A stretch of 64,000 nucleotides of DNA, taken from Curtobacterium sp. Leaf183. GTDB lineage: Bacteria; Actinomycetota; Actinomycetes; Actinomycetales; Microbacteriaceae. Position 1 is the first letter of the stretch, and every line of letters begins with the position of its first letter. The DNA is taken from positions 345,685-409,684 of the forward strand of contig NZ_LMPO01000001.1 in assembly GCF_001424385.1 (NCBI RefSeq). Direction: 5' to 3'. The notes beneath the pieces are model-generated. The model had not been told where the DNA came from. It did not search any database and saw only the letters and a list, made by a program, of their open reading frames with translations. The position numbers were made by a program, and so were the translations under genes. Of the stretch, positions 50,433-58,337 are shown piece by piece.

Positions 50433-51340
50433 CGCTCCAAGCCCCACTGCAGCCCGGCACCACCCAGACCGGCAGCATGCGGTCCGTCGACGCGGACACC
50501 GCCCGAGGTCGCAGGTCGAAGAACGGCGGCTGGAACTGGCCGCTGACGATCATCCTGTCGATCTGCACGCTCACCGTGCTGGTCCCGCTCTACGTCACCG
50601 TGGTGATGGCGTTCAAGACGACGAGCCAGGCGCTCGACGGCAACGCGTTCTCGCTGCCGGCGCCCTTCAGCGTCGACGGCTTCGTGCAGGCGTGGAAGCT
50701 GACCGACTTCCCGCGGGCGTTCGGCGTCTCGGTCCTGGTCGCCGCGATCTCGGTGACGGGCACGATCCTGCTCGCCTCGTTCGCCGCCTACGCGATCTCG
50801 CACAACTGGCAGCACCGGCTGTTCCGCTGGTCGTTCTTCTACCTGCTGGCGGCGATGTTCCTGCCGTTCCCGGTGCTCGCCCTGTCGCAGGTGAAGCTCA
50901 CGGGCATGGTCGGTCTCGACAACCCGATCGGCGTCGCGATCCTGCACGTCATGTTCCAGCTGTCCTTCAGCGTGCTGCTCTTCACCGCGTTCCTGCGGTC
51001 GATCCCGGGTGAGCTCGAGGAGAGTGCCCGGATCGACGGCGCGAGCGTCGGCCAGGTGTTCTGGCGGCTGCTGTTCCCGCTGCTGGCACCGATGAGCGCC
51101 ACGGTCGGGATCTTCGCCTTCCTGGCGTCGTGGAACGACTACATGATGCCCGCGCTCATCACCGCAGACCCCGCACTGCAGACCCTGCCGGTGCTCCAGC
51201 AGATCTTCCAGAGCCAGTTCAGCAACAACTACAACGTGTCGTTCGCCTCGTACCTCATGGCGATGGCCCCGTCGATCATCGTGTACGTGCTCACCCAGCG
51301 TTGGGTGATGTCCGGTGTGACGCAGGGCGCCATCAAGTGA
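50429..51340 (+). CDS. Alpha-glucoside ABC importer permease 2 (MalG type)
   Basis: A 303-residue permease with six hydrophobic segments and EAA loop GELEESARIDGASVGQVFWRLLFPLLAP. ATG 50429 overlaps the previous stop (ATGA). The C-terminus (QRWVMSGVTQGAIK) is a standard sugar-permease ending. No ATPase gene accompanies the operon, as in the rhamnoside importer. Confidence 0.9.
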   Translation: MTLQAPLQPGTTQTGSMRSVDADTARGRRSKNGGWNWPLTIILSICTLTVLVPLYVTVVMAFKTTSQALDGNAFSLPAPFSVDGFVQAWKLTDFPRAFGVSVLVAAISVTGTILLASFAAYAISHNWQHRLFRWSFFYLLAAMFLPFPVLALSQVKLTGMVGLDNPIGVAILHVMFQLSFSVLLFTAFLRSIPGELEESARIDGASVGQVFWRLLFPLLAPMSATVGIFAFLASWNDYMMPALITADPALQTLPVLQQIFQSQFSNNYNVSFASYLMAMAPSIIVYVLTQRWVMSGVTQGAIK

Positions 51341-51366
51341 CGAGCCGGACCGACGAGAGGAACCCC

Positions 51367-53031
51367 ATGACCGACACCCTGCCGGCCCCCACCCCTGCGA
51401 CGACCGCCACTGACGAGACCTGGTGGCGTCAGGCGAGCGTCTACCAGATCTACCCGCGGTCGTTCGCGGACGCGAACGGCGACGGCATCGGCGACCTGCG
51501 CGGCGTCACCGACCGCGTGCCGTACCTGGCGTCCCTCGGGATCGAGGCCGTCTGGCTCAGCCCGTTCTACCCGTCCGCCCTCGCGGACGGCGGCTACGAC
51601 GTGGACGACTACCGCGACGTGGACCCCAAGCTCGGCACGCTCGACGACTTCGACGCGATGGTCGCGGCCCTGCACGGCGCCGGCATCCGGGTGATCGTCG
51701 ACGTCGTGCCGAACCACACGAGTGACCGGCACGCCTGGTTCCGTGAGGCCCTCGCGAGCCCCGCCGGCTCCCCCGCGCGCGACCGCTACGTCTTCCGGGA
51801 CGGCAGCGGCCCCGACGGCTCCGAGGCGCCCGCCGACTGGATCTCGATCTTCGGCGGTCCCGCCTGGACGGCGGCGGGCGACGGGCAGTGGTACCTGCAC
51901 TCCTTCGCGAAGGAGCAGCCCGACCTGAACTGGGCGAACCGCGAGGTCCGCGACGACTTCCTGCACACCCTGCGCTTCTGGTCGGACCGCGGGGTCGACG
52001 GCTTCCGCATCGACGTCGCGCACGGGCTGTCGAAGGACCTGGGCGAGGTGCTGCCGACCTGGGCCGAGCTCTCGGCCATGCCGAAGGACGGCTCGCACCC
52101 GCTGTGGGACCGCGACGACGTGCACGAGATCTACGCCGAGTGGCGGACGGTGTTCAACGAGTACACCCCCGCACGCACCGCGGTCGCCGAGGCCTGGGTC
52201 GCCGCCGACCGCCGTGCCCGCTACGCCAGCGCCGACGGGCTCGGCCAGGCGTTCAACTTCGACCTGCTCGAGGCCGACTTCGACGCCGGCTCGTTCCGCA
52301 GCATCATCGAGTTCAACCTCGGCCTCGCCGAGCAGTCCGGCTCGTCGACGACGTGGGTGTTCTCGAACCACGACGTCGTCCGGCACGCCACCCGCTACGC
52401 GCTGCCGCCCCGAGGCGGGGCGCACGAGAAGCAGGGCGGCGCCTGGCTGCTCGCGGGCGGATCGCAGGACGCGCTCGACCAGGAGCTCGGGCTCCGGCGT
52501 GCCCGCGCGGCGACGCTCCTCGAGCTCGCGCTCCCCGGCTCGGCGTACCTGTACCAGGGTGAGGAGCTCGGGCTGCAGGAGGTCGGGGACATCCCGGACG
52601 CCGACCGACAGGACCCGGCGTTCTTCCGGAACCCGGGCGTCGACGTCGGCCGTGACGGCTGCCGCGTCCCGCTGCCGTGGACGCGCGACGGTCAGAGCTT
52701 CGGCTTCGGCGAGGGCGGCTCGCACCTGCCGCAGCCGGCGTGGTTCGGTGCGTCCAGCGTCGAGGCCGAGGACACCGACCCGGGATCCACGCTGAACCTG
52801 TACCGCAGGGCCCTCGGCCTGCGTGGGCAGCTGCAGTCCGAGGAGCACCTCGAGTGGCTGGAGACCGGTCGCGACGACGTCCTGGCGTTCCGCCGTCCGA
52901 ACGGGTGGACGAGCGTGACGGTGTTCAGCGACGAGCCCTACGACCTGCCTGCGGGGGAACTCCTGCTCGCCTCGGCGCCGGTGGCAGACGGCGCCCTGAC
53001 GGGCGTGGGGACGGTCTGGTTGCGCGCGTAG
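51367..53031 (+). CDS. GH13 alpha-glucosidase, cytoplasmic
   Basis: A 554-residue oligo-1,6-glucosidase/alpha-glucosidase type enzyme. It begins WWRQASVYQIYPRSFADANGDGIGDLRG. The catalytic set is visible: nucleophile Asp216 (GFRIDVAHG), acid Glu275 (AVAEAWV) and Asp336 (FSNHDVVRH). There is no signal peptide, so it cleaves imported alpha-glucosides such as maltose, isomaltose or sucrose-like sugars; which one is not decidable. CGAGAGG precedes the start. It is the last gene of the ROK-controlled unit. Confidence 0.92.
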   Translation: MTDTLPAPTPATTATDETWWRQASVYQIYPRSFADANGDGIGDLRGVTDRVPYLASLGIEAVWLSPFYPSALADGGYDVDDYRDVDPKLGTLDDFDAMVAALHGAGIRVIVDVVPNHTSDRHAWFREALASPAGSPARDRYVFRDGSGPDGSEAPADWISIFGGPAWTAAGDGQWYLHSFAKEQPDLNWANREVRDDFLHTLRFWSDRGVDGFRIDVAHGLSKDLGEVLPTWAELSAMPKDGSHPLWDRDDVHEIYAEWRTVFNEYTPARTAVAEAWVAADRRARYASADGLGQAFNFDLLEADFDAGSFRSIIEFNLGLAEQSGSSTTWVFSNHDVVRHATRYALPPRGGAHEKQGGAWLLAGGSQDALDQELGLRRARAATLLELALPGSAYLYQGEELGLQEVGDIPDADRQDPAFFRNPGVDVGRDGCRVPLPWTRDGQSFGFGEGGSHLPQPAWFGASSVEAEDTDPGSTLNLYRRALGLRGQLQSEEHLEWLETGRDDVLAFRRPNGWTSVTVFSDEPYDLPAGELLLASAPVADGALTGVGTVWLRA

Positions 53032-53046
53032 GGACGCGACCAGGTG

Positions 53047-53092
53047 ACGGACGGAAGGCCCGGTGCTGGCAGGCACCGGGCCTCCTGTCCGT
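53047..53092. terminator. GACGGGAGGC-family terminator
   Basis: ACGGACGGAAGGCCCGGTGC pairs with the right arm GCACCGGGCCTCCTGTCCGT with two mismatches around TGGCAG. It lies between the convergent alpha-glucosidase and TetR genes. Confidence 0.75.
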
Positions 53093-53112
53093 CCCGGCGT
53101 GGCCGGGTGAGC

Positions 53113-53778
53113 TCAGACGGGCAGGATCGGCGACGTCGGCACGGAGTCGATGTCCCACGCCGGGATCGGACGCGGCGTGCGCCACCCCGCACGCAGGCCA
53201 CGGACGGCCTCGTCCCACTCCGTGAGCACGTCGAGTCCGGGTCGGACCAGGAGCTGGATCTGGAAGCCCTCGTACAGGGCCAGGAGCTGGGTGGCGGCGC
53301 GCTCGGCCGGCACGACGGACGCCTCGACGCCGGCGTCGAAGTCACGGCGCAGGGCGACGGCGAGCTGGGTGACGTAGTCCTCGTAGCGCTTCCGGAACAG
53401 CTCGGCGAAGCTCGTGTCGGCACCCGCGATGTTGATGACGCCGGCGAGGACCCGCACCAGGCCCGGGTCGGCGATGTCCTCGGCGAGGGTCATCCGCACG
53501 TGGTCGACCGCACACGAGGGCTTCCGCCGTCGGGTCGATCCACGCAGCTGCGTCCAGTAGTCGTACGTCACGAGCAGCAGGGCGTCCCACGAGGGGAACG
53601 CCCGCGTCACCACGTCGACCGGCACGCCGGCCACCTCGGCGACGACGGCGGCGTCGACGTCCGTGAACGGGTACATGCGGTAGGCGCGGATCGCGGCCCG
53701 GGTCAGGCGCTCCGCGATCGTCTGTTCTTCGACGATCGTTCCGTCAGTGAGGGTCTCCACCAGGACATTGCACCGCAT
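53113..53778 (-). CDS. TetR family regulator
   Basis: A 221-residue protein with a TetR-like N-terminal helix-turn-helix (IAERLTRAAIRAYRMYPFTDVDAAVVAEVAGVPVDVVTRAFPSWDALLLVTYDYW) and a helical ligand domain. It is the last of three same-strand genes with pnuC and a membrane protein, spaced by 37 and 42 bases. The target is unknown. Confidence 0.75.
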   Translation of the reverse strand: MRCNVLVETLTDGTIVEEQTIAERLTRAAIRAYRMYPFTDVDAAVVAEVAGVPVDVVTRAFPSWDALLLVTYDYWTQLRGSTRRRKPSCAVDHVRMTLAEDIADPGLVRVLAGVINIAGADTSFAELFRKRYEDYVTQLAVALRRDFDAGVEASVVPAERAATQLLALYEGFQIQLLVRPGLDVLTEWDEAVRGLRAGWRTPRPIPAWDIDSVPTSPILPV

Positions 53779-53820
53779 CGGGGCGCGCTTGTCCTGACCC
53801 AGACCGGGGGTCGTGACCGC

Positions 53821-54525
53821 TCACTGGGCGGTCGGACGCCCTTCGTCAGGCAGGGCGACCTTCGACCCGCGGGGCTCGACGTTCCGCTGCGGCAGCGGCG
53901 GGGCTGGCTCGACCCGTGGCGTCGCGGCGACCCGGGCCCGCGTGAGCTCGGCGCGACCGAGCCAGGTCGTCGTCGCCACCGTCGTCGCGCTCTGCAGCAC
54001 GCCGAACACGAGGGGCAGCAGGAGCGGGACGAGGCCGTCGGAGGCGAACCCGCCGGCGAGCGCACCGATCCAGGCGGCGAACCACCCCGCCGGGATCCAC
54101 CGCGTCCGGTCGATCGTCGCGATCGCTGGTTCGACGACCCGCTCCGCCTGCTCGAGCACCGCGTCACGGTCCTCGGGCACGAGGGCCGGCGGCCGGGCGG
54201 CGAACTGCGCTCCGATGCGCTCGTCACGACGCCAGCCGCCGGGTCGTGGCGAGAACGGCTGCGCCTGGAGCTTCCGGCTCGTCCGGATGAACGCCGCGGT
54301 GAGACACCCCAGCGCCGCGGCGAACGCGACCGCTGCGACCACCCCGGCGGGTCCGGACACACCGGACCACCCCCACAGCAGCTGCGACACGATGACCACC
54401 GCGCCGGTGACCGTCGCGACCGTCGCGCACACGACCGTCCGACGGCGGAGCCGTGCCGGGTCGAGGAACTCGCGCCGACGTGCGCGGTACACGCGCCAGC
54501 CGATCGCGAACGGGCCGTCACTCAT
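53821..54525 (-). CDS. Four-helix membrane protein, unknown function
   Basis: A 234-residue protein with two hydrophobic pairs: residues about 30-80 (VVCATVATVTGAVVIVSQLLWGW; PAGVVAAVAFAAALGCLTAAF) and about 145-185 (WFAAWIGALAGGF; LVPLLLPLVFGVLQSATTVATTTW). Polar stretches join them, and the tail is proline- and arginine-rich. I do not recognise the family. It lies between pnuC and a TetR gene, probably in one transcript. Confidence 0.7.
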   Translation of the reverse strand: MSDGPFAIGWRVYRARRREFLDPARLRRRTVVCATVATVTGAVVIVSQLLWGWSGVSGPAGVVAAVAFAAALGCLTAAFIRTSRKLQAQPFSPRPGGWRRDERIGAQFAARPPALVPEDRDAVLEQAERVVEPAIATIDRTRWIPAGWFAAWIGALAGGFASDGLVPLLLPLVFGVLQSATTVATTTWLGRAELTRARVAATPRVEPAPPLPQRNVEPRGSKVALPDEGRPTAQ

Positions 54526-54562
54526 GCGTCCACTCTGCTCCGGAGCAGGCACGTGCGTCCGT

Positions 54563-55228
54563 TCAGCCGACGGTGACCGGCGCGGACGACGGCTTGGTGC
54601 GCTGCTGCATCCAGACGAAGAACCCGGTGAGCGTGAACACGCCGTAGAAGACGTACATGAGCCCCGAGGCGTAGTAGCCGGCCGAGAACAGCAGCGGCAC
54701 CCCGACCAGGTCGACAGCGACCCAGACCAGCCAGAACTCGACCCAGCCCTTCGCCATGCCGTACGTCGCGAGCAGGGACCCGACGAAGATCCACGCGTCG
54801 CTCCACACCGGCTCGTAGGACCCGAGCGCACGGAACACCGGGGTGAGCAGCGCGGTCCCGCCGACCAGGGTCAGGACGAGCAGTCCCCGGGTCCGCCAGG
54901 AGGCCCAGTGCGGGTCGATCACGGTCGTCGCCGCAGCGGGCCGGTGCGTCCACCGGTACCAGCCGTAGACGCTGACGATGACGAACACCACCTGACGGCC
55001 CGCCTGGCCGAGCAGGTTGACCGGGTTCGGGGTGTCGAAGAGCGCCCCCATGAACACCGTGAAGAGCAGCACGTTGCCGACGATGCCGACGGGCCACGCC
55101 CACACCTTGCGACGCATGCCGCCGAGCGCGCTGAGCAGCCCGAAGACGTTGCCGATCACCTCGCGCCACAGCACGGCCTGGTCACCGATGACGATCTGCG
55201 CGTCGAACAACCAGCGCACGATGCCCAT
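54563..55228 (-). CDS. pnuC: PnuC-type nicotinamide riboside transporter
   Basis: A 221-residue membrane protein of the PnuC family with about seven hydrophobic segments. The family core KVWAWPVGIVGNVLLFTVFMGALFDTP, GRQVVFVIVSVYGWYRWTHR and WVEFWLVWVAVDLVGVPLLFSAGYYASGLMYVFYGVFTLTGFFVW is clear. It admits nicotinamide riboside (or a related vitamin) by facilitated diffusion for NAD synthesis. AGGAGG precedes the ATG at 55228. No nadR or nudix gene is adjacent and I see no riboswitch structure upstream. Confidence 0.9.
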   Translation of the reverse strand: MGIVRWLFDAQIVIGDQAVLWREVIGNVFGLLSALGGMRRKVWAWPVGIVGNVLLFTVFMGALFDTPNPVNLLGQAGRQVVFVIVSVYGWYRWTHRPAAATTVIDPHWASWRTRGLLVLTLVGGTALLTPVFRALGSYEPVWSDAWIFVGSLLATYGMAKGWVEFWLVWVAVDLVGVPLLFSAGYYASGLMYVFYGVFTLTGFFVWMQQRTKPSSAPVTVG

Positions 55229-55329
55229 CTGGTGCCTCCTCGTTCCGGTGCATCCAACCACGCACCCCCACCCCGCATTCCTGGCGCGCCACCGCAAGAT
55301 CGGGGTACAAACCCGGTCCGCACTGCTGG

Positions 55330-55357
55330 GGACCGAAATCACCCCCGTTTTGGGTCC
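55330..55357. promoter_or_regulatory. Operator candidate upstream of the SipW operon
   Basis: GGACCGAAATC and GTTTTGGGTCC form 11-base arms with two mismatches around six bases, ending 20 bases before the -35 hexamer. Confidence 0.4.
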
Positions 55358-55377
55358 ATGCAAAAGCATCATCCCCG

Positions 55378-55406
55378 TTGTCAGCACTTTGGGGGACCGG
55401 TAGCGT
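55378..55406 (+). promoter_or_regulatory. Promoter of the SipW operon
   Basis: TTGTCA, a 17-base spacer and TAGCGT, close to the actinobacterial housekeeping consensus. The first gene starts 186 bases later, so the leader is unusually long. Confidence 0.55.
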
Positions 55407-55591
55407 CGATGACAGGAGCGATCCAGCCCGCCCGAGCCGCCTCTGAGCCTCGGAGCCCGGCGGTCACCCTCGGCACCGGTCAGCCGCGACCCCTGCTCCT
55501 GCGGGGTCGACAGACACCGTCCCACCGGCACCCGACCCGAATCACCGTGCCGCTGGCTCGAAGCGCACCCCTGTGCGCGGAACGGAACACC

Positions 55592-56146
55592 ATGCACAAG
55601 ATCGTCACCGGCACCATCGCCGGCGCCGCCGGCATCGCGCTGCTCCTGGGTGGGGCGGGCACGTTCGCCCTCTGGAACGCGAACGCCTCGACCGCCGCCA
55701 CCACGGTCAGCTCCGGCACCCTGACGCTGAGCGCCGCGAACGACGGCGTCTGGACCGACATCACCAACGGCCGCTCGACCACGATCAACCCGGCCAACGT
55801 CCTGATGGTCCCGGGCAACAAGTACCAGTTCACGCAGACCCTGAACATCGGGGCGACCGGGCAGGACCTCAAGGCGAACCTGACCTACGCCAACCAGAGC
55901 ATCACCGGGGACTCAGCACTGCTCGCAGCGACGACGAAGACCCTGTCCGTGACCTCGACGAGCGCCTCGGTCGTCCAGTCGACCGCGAACGCCAACACCT
56001 TCGTCGTGTCCCCCGCGGCCGGCACCTCGGCCGTCAAGGTCCTCTTCACCATCGAGCTGCCCTCGTCGGCCACGACCGGGCAGAACGGCTCCGTGAACGT
56101 CGGTGCGCTCGCCTTCACGCTGACGCAGATCGCGATCGGCTCCTGA
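55592..56146 (+). CDS. SipW-dependent exported protein 1 (alternate-signal family)
   Basis: A 184-residue secreted protein. The signal segment MHKIVTGTIAGAAGIALLLG is followed by GGAGTFALWNANAS, the motif of substrates of SipW-type signal peptidases, with cleavage expected near the Ala-Ser at residues 32-33. The mature part is small, polar and rich in Ser, Thr, Asn and Ala without cysteine, with a beta-sandwich look (TLNIGATGQDLKANLTYAN, VLFTIELPSS). It resembles the actinobacterial family of alternate signal-mediated exported proteins and, distantly, TasA/camelysin fibre proteins. Its physiological role is unknown. It opens the operon ending in sipW. Confidence 0.82.
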   Translation: MHKIVTGTIAGAAGIALLLGGAGTFALWNANASTAATTVSSGTLTLSAANDGVWTDITNGRSTTINPANVLMVPGNKYQFTQTLNIGATGQDLKANLTYANQSITGDSALLAATTKTLSVTSTSASVVQSTANANTFVVSPAAGTSAVKVLFTIELPSSATTGQNGSVNVGALAFTLTQIAIGS

Positions 56147-56149
56147 TCC

Positions 56150-56186
56150 CCGGCGCGGTCGGTCCCTGATCCGCCGACCGCGCCGG
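56150..56186. terminator. Hairpin after the first SipW-substrate gene
   Basis: Perfect 13-base arms CCGGCGCGGTCGG / CCGACCGCGCCGG with an 11-base loop, four bases after the stop. It sits inside an otherwise coupled operon, so partial termination or mRNA stabilisation would make the first product the most abundant. Confidence 0.6.
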
Positions 56187-56225
56187 TACCCGTCCGTCCG
56201 ACCAGTTCACCGGGGGGTGACGAGG

Positions 56226-56831
56226 ATGACCCGCACGACGATCTCCGGACGTCACCGCGCGCCGCGCGTCCGACGTCCGGTGCGGCCCCGCGTGCTCTGG
56301 CCCGCGGCCGGCATCCTGGTGCTCGGTGTGCTGCTGTCGCTGCTCGGCACGGGCGGCACGTACGCACTGTGGAACGCGTCGGCCAGCACGAACGGCGCGA
56401 CGGTCAAGTCGGGCACCGCGACGGTCTCCGTCGGGCCGCTCTCCGCCATGCGGTCCCCCACGCTGGGACCCGGTTCGAGCACGGTCGGCTCGTTCACGGT
56501 GCGGAACACGGGCACCGTCCCGCTCTCGATGCGGGTGATGACGACCGCGACCAAGGTGTCGTACGCCAGTGCCACAGACGCCGTGGTGCTCGGCGCGCAG
56601 ACACTGAAGCTCGCCAGTGTCGGCTCCGCGTCAGCCTGCCGCGCCGGCCTCGGGGGCGCGAGCGGTCCGCTCGCCTCGTTCGACACCGGCAGCGGCTACT
56701 ACACGCTGCCGGTCGGCGCGAGCGGGGTCGCCTGCGTCGAGATCACGCTGGCCCAGGACGCCCCGCAGACGGTCTCGGGAGCCGTCACGGACTTCACCCT
56801 CACGGTGACCGGCACGCAGGTGGCACCGTGA
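56226..56831 (+). CDS. SipW-dependent exported protein 2
   Basis: A 201-residue protein with an arginine-rich cytoplasmic N-terminus (about 27 residues), one hydrophobic segment (VLWPAAGILVLGVLLSLLG) and the same motif GTGGTYALWNASAS. The mature domain has VGSFTVRNTGTVPLSMRV, a TasA-like beta-strand pattern. Two cysteines (in SACRAG and VACVEI) may form a disulfide. ATG 56226 is preceded by GGGGGG; GTG 56217 is possible. It overlaps the next gene by GTGA. Confidence 0.78.
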   Translation: MTRTTISGRHRAPRVRRPVRPRVLWPAAGILVLGVLLSLLGTGGTYALWNASASTNGATVKSGTATVSVGPLSAMRSPTLGPGSSTVGSFTVRNTGTVPLSMRVMTTATKVSYASATDAVVLGAQTLKLASVGSASACRAGLGGASGPLASFDTGSGYYTLPVGASGVACVEITLAQDAPQTVSGAVTDFTLTVTGTQVAP

Positions 56832-57718
56832 ACCGCCGTGTCCGCGTGCTCGTCACCCTGCTGCTCACCGCGGTCCTCGTCGTGGGCGGTTCGAGTGCCG
56901 CCTGGGCGCTCTGGACCACGAGCGCCGGAGCGACGTCGAGCACCACGATCGGCAAGCTCGCCGCGACGATCAGCGGGACCGACCAGATGACGGTGACCTT
57001 CTCGGACTCCGTGCGGTCGATGACGAAGCCGGTCACCCTGACGAACACCGGCAACCTGGCCGGCACCACGTCCACGTCCGTCGCTCCCCAGTCGGACAAG
57101 CCCGCCGCCCTGGCCGGGGCCGTCGACGTCGTCGCCTGGCCCGTCGGCTCGACCGCCGCGTGCACCGACGGCGCCGCCGTGGGCTCCGGATCGGTCACGG
57201 GGACCTGGGCGTCGCTGCCGAGCATGACGTCGACCCTGGCCGCGGGCGCGAGTGCCGTGTGGTGCACGCGGAGCACCCCGCAGGCCTCGGCACCGGCGTC
57301 GAGCACCTCGAACGTCGTCATCAGCCTGACGACCACGTGGGGCAGCTGGCGGTCCGCGGTCGTGCAGGGCGGCTTCTACCTCAACACCGCGGCCGCCACG
57401 ACCGCGACGCCGGCGCTGACCTGCACCGACCACAGCGGCAACTACGTCGACGTCCGGTGGCCGGACTCGTCCCGCGCGGCCGACACCTGGTACGCCGCGT
57501 ACGTGCGGGACACGATGGTCGGTTCGCGGGCACAGCAGTACTCCGGGTTCATCACCCTCGCGCCGAACGACCTGGCCCCCGTCGCGACGACCGGCACGCA
57601 GACCGTGGTCGTGAAGGTGCTCGACGGCGACGGCAACCCGACCTCGACGGTCGCCGGCAGCGGTCCCGTGACCCTGTTCACCCAGAACGACGGGCCCGCG
57701 CTCCGGTGCGGCGCATGA
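56828..57718 (+). CDS. SipW-dependent exported protein 3, two-domain
   Basis: A 296-residue protein with a hydrophobic signal (VLVTLLLTAVLVVGGSSAAWALW) ending in AWALWTTSAG, a variant of the SipW motif. It has an N-terminal TasA-like region (VTLTNTGNLAGTTSTSV) and a second C-terminal domain from about residue 200 (CTDHSGNYVDVRWPDSSRAADTWYAAYVRD) that looks immunoglobulin- or fibronectin-like. Four to five cysteines are present. The GTG start overlaps the previous stop, and its own stop overlaps the sipW ATG. It could be a minor or anchoring subunit by analogy with TapA. Confidence 0.75.
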   Translation: MNRRVRVLVTLLLTAVLVVGGSSAAWALWTTSAGATSSTTIGKLAATISGTDQMTVTFSDSVRSMTKPVTLTNTGNLAGTTSTSVAPQSDKPAALAGAVDVVAWPVGSTAACTDGAAVGSGSVTGTWASLPSMTSTLAAGASAVWCTRSTPQASAPASSTSNVVISLTTTWGSWRSAVVQGGFYLNTAAATTATPALTCTDHSGNYVDVRWPDSSRAADTWYAAYVRDTMVGSRAQQYSGFITLAPNDLAPVATTGTQTVVVKVLDGDGNPTSTVAGSGPVTLFTQNDGPALRCGA

Positions 57719-58326
57719 CGGCGCACGCGGTGACCCGACGAACCGGGTGGCGGTCCCTCGTGCACGCGATCGCACTCGGACTCAGCACCGGGATGCTCCT
57801 GGTCGTCGCCGGCCTGGCCGTCGTGCTCGTCGTCGTGCCGAAGGTCACCGGATCGACCCCGCTCACCGTCCTCACGCAGTCGATGGAGCCGGCCCTGCCG
57901 CCGGGGACCCTGCTCGTCGTCCGGCCCACCCCGCTCGACGACGTCCGCGTCGGCGACGTCCTGACCTACCAGATCAGGTCCGGGCACCCGGAGGTCATCA
58001 GCCACCGCGTGGTGTCCGTCGCGTCGTCCTCGGACGGGGAACACACGTTCGTCGTCAAGGGCGACGCCAACGCCGAGCCGGACGCACCGGTCCGCGGCGT
58101 CCAGGTGCGTGGCGTCGTCTGGTACAGCGTCCCCGTGCTCGGGTCCGTGAACCAGGTGGTCAACGGGTCGCGCGGGTGGCTCGTCCCCCTGGTCGCCGGT
58201 GTCCTCATCGCGTACGGCGCGGTCATGGTGACGATCGGCGCCGTGTCCGCCGTCCGGCGCCGTCGGGCCGGTCGTCTCCACGGACGTCGACGAGCACCTG
58301 CACGACTGCCGGAGCACCGCGTCTAG
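57715..58326 (+). CDS. sipW: ER-type signal peptidase I (SipW)
   Basis: A 203-residue membrane protease with helices at both ends (LVHAIALGLSTGMLLVVAGLAVVLVVV and LVPLVAGVLIAYGAVMVTIGAVSAV). Nucleophile Ser56 is in TQSMEPAL. The usual bacterial Lys is replaced by His97 in VISHRVV, and Asp117 lies in VKGDAN, which together define the Ser-His type shared with SipW, archaea and the eukaryotic SEC11. It is coupled by ATGA to three substrate-like genes and so is expected to process them specifically. Confidence 0.9.
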   Translation: MTAHAVTRRTGWRSLVHAIALGLSTGMLLVVAGLAVVLVVVPKVTGSTPLTVLTQSMEPALPPGTLLVVRPTPLDDVRVGDVLTYQIRSGHPEVISHRVVSVASSSDGEHTFVVKGDANAEPDAPVRGVQVRGVVWYSVPVLGSVNQVVNGSRGWLVPLVAGVLIAYGAVMVTIGAVSAVRRRRAGRLHGRRRAPARLPEHRV

Positions 58327-58337
58327 GCTCGGTGGAC

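Larger units (their letters stand above)
55229..55591. other. Divergent region between pnuC and the SipW operon
   Basis: No gene in 363 bases. It holds a palindrome (55330-55357), a good promoter for the SipW operon (55378-55406) and then a transcribed leader of roughly 180 bases. The pnuC promoter was not identified. Confidence 0.65.

Noticed and set aside
55229-55330. NAD-type riboswitch upstream of pnuC
   Set aside because: The region before the pnuC start is short, carries a normal AGGAGG and shows no paired structure matching the known pnuC-associated motifs.
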